Positions 6,549 through 8,570 of a stretch of 8,570 bases of DNA are shown piece after piece. The stretch's first letter is position 1. The number at the start of each line of letters is the position of its first letter. Location: NCBI GenBank assembly GCA_003455275.1, contig DMRR01000268.1, positions 1-8,570 on the forward strand, in the 5' to 3' direction. The notes under the pieces are model-generated. The model had not been told where the DNA came from. It did no database searches and was given only the letters and a program-made list of their open reading frames with translations. Source of the stretch: Bacteroidota bacterium (GTDB lineage Bacteria > Bacteroidota > Bacteroidia > Chitinophagales > UBA10324). The translations under genes and the position numbers were made by a program.

Positions 6549-6968
6549 TTACTGTAGCCACCTTGAAAACCGAAATCTGGAATCAAGCGAATACTTCCCG
6601 GCACCTGCTACAAGGAAGAACAGAGATACAATCAATAAATCGAATGAATGGGATGCCTCACCAAACCCATCCCCATCATGAATATGCATGTAAAATGCAA
6701 TGAACATGGTGAAGGCAAGAAAGAATGAAGACAACCTTGTGAAAAAGCCAAGACCAATCATAATGCTACCTGCGAACTCAGAAAACGCAGCCATGAATCC
6801 GCAAAATACCGGAGCGAAGGTGATTCCGATAAGGCTCATGTTGGTTCCAAGTTTTAACCACTTTTCTTCTCCACCTGTAATTTTTCCCCATCCATGAGCA
6901 TAGGCAACGGAGAATCCAATTCCGATCCTAAGAATCAACAAAGCGATATCCCAATTATTTTTTTTCAT
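6549..6968 (-). CDS. DoxX family membrane protein
   Basis: A 139-residue integral membrane protein with four hydrophobic helices at roughly residues 8-27, 45-65, 68-95 and 105-125. The pattern LRIGIGFSVAYAHGWGKI near the start, an FSEFAGSIMIGLGFFTRLSS central segment and the closing GAGKYSLDS are characteristic of the DoxX family. Members are small inner-membrane proteins, some subunits of quinone oxidoreductases and most of unassigned function; nothing here narrows the role. The ATG at 6968 opens with MKKNNW. A TATCCTTG sequence (6994-6987, minus strand) resembles a -7 element with one mismatch. It ends 110 bases before leucine dehydrogenase, which has its own promoter, so they need not share a transcript. 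Confidence 0.9.
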   Translation of the reverse strand: MKKNNWDIALLILRIGIGFSVAYAHGWGKITGGEEKWLKLGTNMSLIGITFAPVFCGFMAAFSEFAGSIMIGLGFFTRLSSFFLAFTMFIAFYMHIHDGDGFGEASHSFDLLIVSLFFLVAGAGKYSLDSRFRFSRWLQ

Positions 6969-7080
6969 TCTTAAATATTCTTTTCACAAGGATAAAATTC
7001 TTTCTTCGAAAAAAAATTATAGATATACAATAAAAAAATAAAACCTGCGTTTCTGTATCGAAATTTTTTTCATAGTGGAA

Positions 7081-7099
7081 TCCCGATTCAAAAACGGGA
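7081..7099 (+). other. Small hairpin upstream of the orphan terminator
   Basis: TCCCG (7081-7085) and CGGGA (7095-7099) form a perfect 5-bp stem with a 9-base A-rich loop. It has no T run after it in either direction, so it is not itself a terminator. It sits 16 bases before the plus-strand terminator and could be the first helix of a small RNA or leader. The intergenic bases 6969-7080 before it are AT-rich with no gene seen. Confidence 0.45.
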
Positions 7100-7115
7100 G
7101 GTTTTAGTTTGAATG

Positions 7116-7150
7116 AGCAAGCGGGGAAGGAGAGCCTCGCTTGCTTTTTT
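7116..7150 (+). terminator. Plus-strand intrinsic terminator without a recognised upstream gene
   Basis: AGCAAGCG (7116-7123) pairs with CGCTTGCT (7138-7145). The stem extends inward by GGG against CCT (one G-U pair) to 11 bp, with an 8-base purine loop AAGGAGAG (7127-7134). A run of six T (7145-7150) follows on the plus strand, while the minus strand has no T tract after the stem. It therefore ends plus-strand transcripts. The only coding gene upstream, doxX, runs the other way, so it serves either a small RNA starting before about 7080 or the leader of the gene at 7188. Confidence 0.8.
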
Positions 7151-7187
7151 ATTTTGTGCTACATATTGAGAAGGTCAGCATACAATT

Positions 7188-7529
7188 ATGAAAATTTCAT
7201 TTTCTGAAGAAGATAAACTCGCCACTATGTCTGAGTCGAAAATTATTTTATTCTTTCTTCTCAATTTTGTTTTGGCTTGCTGGACTATTGCGATTTGGGT
7301 TGATGGTTTAATAAAATATCAACTCGGTTTCTGGCTCAATCTTCCAATGATGGTTGTTCCAATATTTTTTTTCAAAAGTTTAATGCAATACAACCGGATT
7401 GAAATCAGAATTCTTTTCGTTTATGATTTCCTGAATGTGATTATGGTGATAATTTTTATTCCGGTTTACATTCTTAATTTCCGAATATGGATTGATTTGT
7501 TCGATGGAACAACGAGCGCGTTGTTCTGA
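7188..7529 (+). CDS. Small three-helix membrane protein of unknown function
   Basis: I do not recognise this 113-residue protein. It has a short polar N-terminus (KISFSEEDKLATMSESK) and then three hydrophobic stretches, at about residues 19-40, 47-65 and 75-100. These are joined by short loops rich in aromatic residues (GLIKYQLGFWLNLP; MQYNRIEIR). The absence of a cleavable-signal pattern suggests a polytopic inner-membrane protein with no sizeable soluble domain. It is the only confident plus-strand gene in the window and ends 5 bases from the convergent glycosyltransferase stop. An in-frame M14 is an alternative start. No Shine-Dalgarno is close to the ATG. The plus-strand terminator 38 bases upstream could act as an attenuator. 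The coherent membrane topology and absence of a competing minus-strand gene support it being real. Confidence 0.65.
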   Translation: MKISFSEEDKLATMSESKIILFFLLNFVLACWTIAIWVDGLIKYQLGFWLNLPMMVVPIFFFKSLMQYNRIEIRILFVYDFLNVIMVIIFIPVYILNFRIWIDLFDGTTSALF

Positions 7530-7534
7530 TTCAT

Positions 7535-8470
7535 TCAGTTCATTCTTTTCTCCACCTGATATTCATTTCGGTGTGGTGATGCCCTGTGAATTAATTCAGC
7601 AAGAAAGCCGGCAACAAATAACTGAACACCAATAATCATGGCAACAAGAGCAATGTAGAAAACCGGGCGGTCAGTCATTTTATATTCTTGCCAATAAAAT
7701 TTTGCAAAACCTAGATAGACTGAAATACAAAAACCGATTATAAATGAAATCAATCCCAGTGATCCAAACAGATGCATTGGCTTTTTACCAAATCGTGTTA
7801 CAAAATTTATCGTCAACAGATCGAGGAATCCATTTATAAACCGCTCCCAACCGAATTTAGATTTTCCGTATTTGCGTTCCCGATGCAGCACTACCTTCTC
7901 CTTTATTTTCGTAAAGCCTGCCCACTTAGCAATCACAGGAATATAACGGTGCATTTCTCCTGAAATTTCAATATGCTTGATCACATCACGGCGATAGGCT
8001 TTTAGTCCGCAATTGAAATCATGAATTTTTATTCCGCTCATCATACGCGTTACGCGGTTGAACAAGCGCGAAGGAATTGTTTTTGAAACCGGATCATGTC
8101 TTTTCTTCTTCCACCCGCTTACTAAATCATTCCCATCTTCAACAATCATTTTATAGAGATCAGGAATTTCATCAGGGCTGTCTTGAAGGTCAGCATCCAT
8201 CGTTATAATCACATTACCCTCGGCAATTTTGAAACCCTCATTCAGCGCTGCGCTTTTTCCATAGTTACGGCGAAATTTAATAGCACGGATATTTTTCTTT
8301 TCAGAGGCAAGTTTTTCGACCAAAGCCCACGAGCCATCCGTACTTCCATCATCTATCAAAATTATTTCGAATGAAAAATTATTGGCGTGCATTACACGCT
8401 CTATCCATTGAGTCAATTCAGGAATCGACTCCACTTCATTCAGATAAGGAATAACGATGCTTAGCTGCAT
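7535..8470 (-). CDS. Membrane-anchored family 2 glycosyltransferase (DPM1/ArnC/GtrB-like)
   Basis: Inverting sugar transferase that probably moves a sugar from a nucleotide donor to a polyprenyl phosphate at the cytoplasmic face of the inner membrane. The 311 residues start with the GT-A fold: SIVIPYLNE (4-12), donor-binding DDGSTDGS (40-47), RNYGKSAALNEGF (68-80) and the metal-binding DADLQD (92-97). A GLKAYRRDV segment and the basic RERKYGKSKFGW follow, both typical of polyprenyl-phosphate glycosyltransferases. Two C-terminal membrane helices lie at about 233-258 and 270-294. The ATG at 8470 lies 4 bases after the stop of the upstream membrane-protein gene, so the two are surely co-transcribed. 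The sugar cannot be told from sequence. No obvious Shine-Dalgarno is present. Confidence 0.92.
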   Translation of the reverse strand: MQLSIVIPYLNEVESIPELTQWIERVMHANNFSFEIILIDDGSTDGSWALVEKLASEKKNIRAIKFRRNYGKSAALNEGFKIAEGNVIITMDADLQDSPDEIPDLYKMIVEDGNDLVSGWKKKRHDPVSKTIPSRLFNRVTRMMSGIKIHDFNCGLKAYRRDVIKHIEISGEMHRYIPVIAKWAGFTKIKEKVVLHRERKYGKSKFGWERFINGFLDLLTINFVTRFGKKPMHLFGSLGLISFIIGFCISVYLGFAKFYWQEYKMTDRPVFYIALVAMIIGVQLFVAGFLAELIHRASPHRNEYQVEKRMN

Positions 8471-8474
8471 TTAA

Positions 8475-8570
8475 TTATGAACTCTGATTAGATTCGTTAG
8501 CAAGTAGTGCCTCATAATCTGCTTCCTTATTTTTCTTTTTATAAATCGCTGCGAAAATCAGGCACATGAC
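8475..8570 (-). CDS. C-terminal tail of a membrane protein, probably DUF4199
   Basis: The minus strand is open from the window edge for 31 codons to a TAA at 8477-8475. The tail starts with the end of a hydrophobic helix (VMCLIFAAIY) and continues with a charged cytoplasmic stretch (KKKNKEADYEALLANE) ending NQSS. A DUF4199 membrane protein directly upstream of this type of glycosyltransferase is an arrangement I recall from Bacteroidota, and a helix followed by lysines fits its C-terminus. The assignment rests on context and only 31 residues; that the frame is coding is supported by the 4-base spacing to the next gene. Confidence 0.6.
   Translation of the reverse strand, partial: VMCLIFAAIYKKKNKEADYEALLANESNQSS

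Noticed and set aside
6700..6897. Plus-strand reading frame opposite doxX
   Set aside because: Antisense to a recognisable DoxX protein, with no start signal.
7772..8374. Plus-strand reading frames opposite the glycosyltransferase
   Set aside because: Each is about 63 codons and lies inside a complete GT2 gene on the other strand.
1..8570. CRISPR arrays, tRNA or rRNA genes, insertion sequences, phage genes
   Set aside because: I found no regularly spaced repeats, cloverleaf-like sequence, transposase or phage motifs; gene content is uniformly chromosomal.

Overview
The window looks like a chromosomal stretch from a member of the Bacteroidota. It is AT-rich and ribosome-binding sites are weak or absent. 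Two exact TAnnTTTG promoter elements are visible, one with a TTTG element 18 bases upstream. The NusB is the long (about 320-residue) form starting LLSRRNIRIKVMQVLY, and its neighbours (leucine dehydrogenase, DoxX, a GT2 glycosyltransferase after a probable DUF4199 gene) are familiar in that phylum. Nearly every gene lies on the minus strand, so it is transcribed from high to low coordinates.

Right to left (transcription order): 8475-8570 holds the C-terminal tail of a membrane protein, followed 4 bases later by a membrane-anchored GT2 glycosyltransferase (7535-8470). A small three-helix membrane protein of unknown function (7188-7529) lies on the plus strand and converges on it. Upstream of that gene is a plus-strand intrinsic terminator (7116-7150) with no recognisable gene in front of it, which suggests a small RNA or an attenuated leader. 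DoxX (6549-6968) and leucine dehydrogenase (5332-6438, with its own well-formed promoter) follow, then nusB (4267-5229, TTG start).

A 392-base gap (3875-4266) rich in short repeats separates nusB from a two-gene unit: an alpha-oxoamine-synthase-type PLP enzyme (2660-3874) and a stand-alone receiver-like protein (2188-2619) whose phosphoacceptor Asp and conserved Lys are both replaced by Asn. A GC-rich terminator at 2121-2154 closes this unit. The last unit is a metal-homeostasis operon: a DtxR/MntR-type regulator (1353-2006, TTG start) overlapping by ATGA an Nramp Mn/Fe transporter (1-1356, cut by the window edge). An inverted repeat that overlaps the regulator's promoter is a good candidate for autoregulation by metal-loaded MntR.

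Most of the window is ordinary core metabolism and homeostasis. The parts that deserve a second look are the PLP-enzyme/pseudo-receiver pair with its repeat-bearing upstream region, the orphan plus-strand terminator, and the mntR operator.
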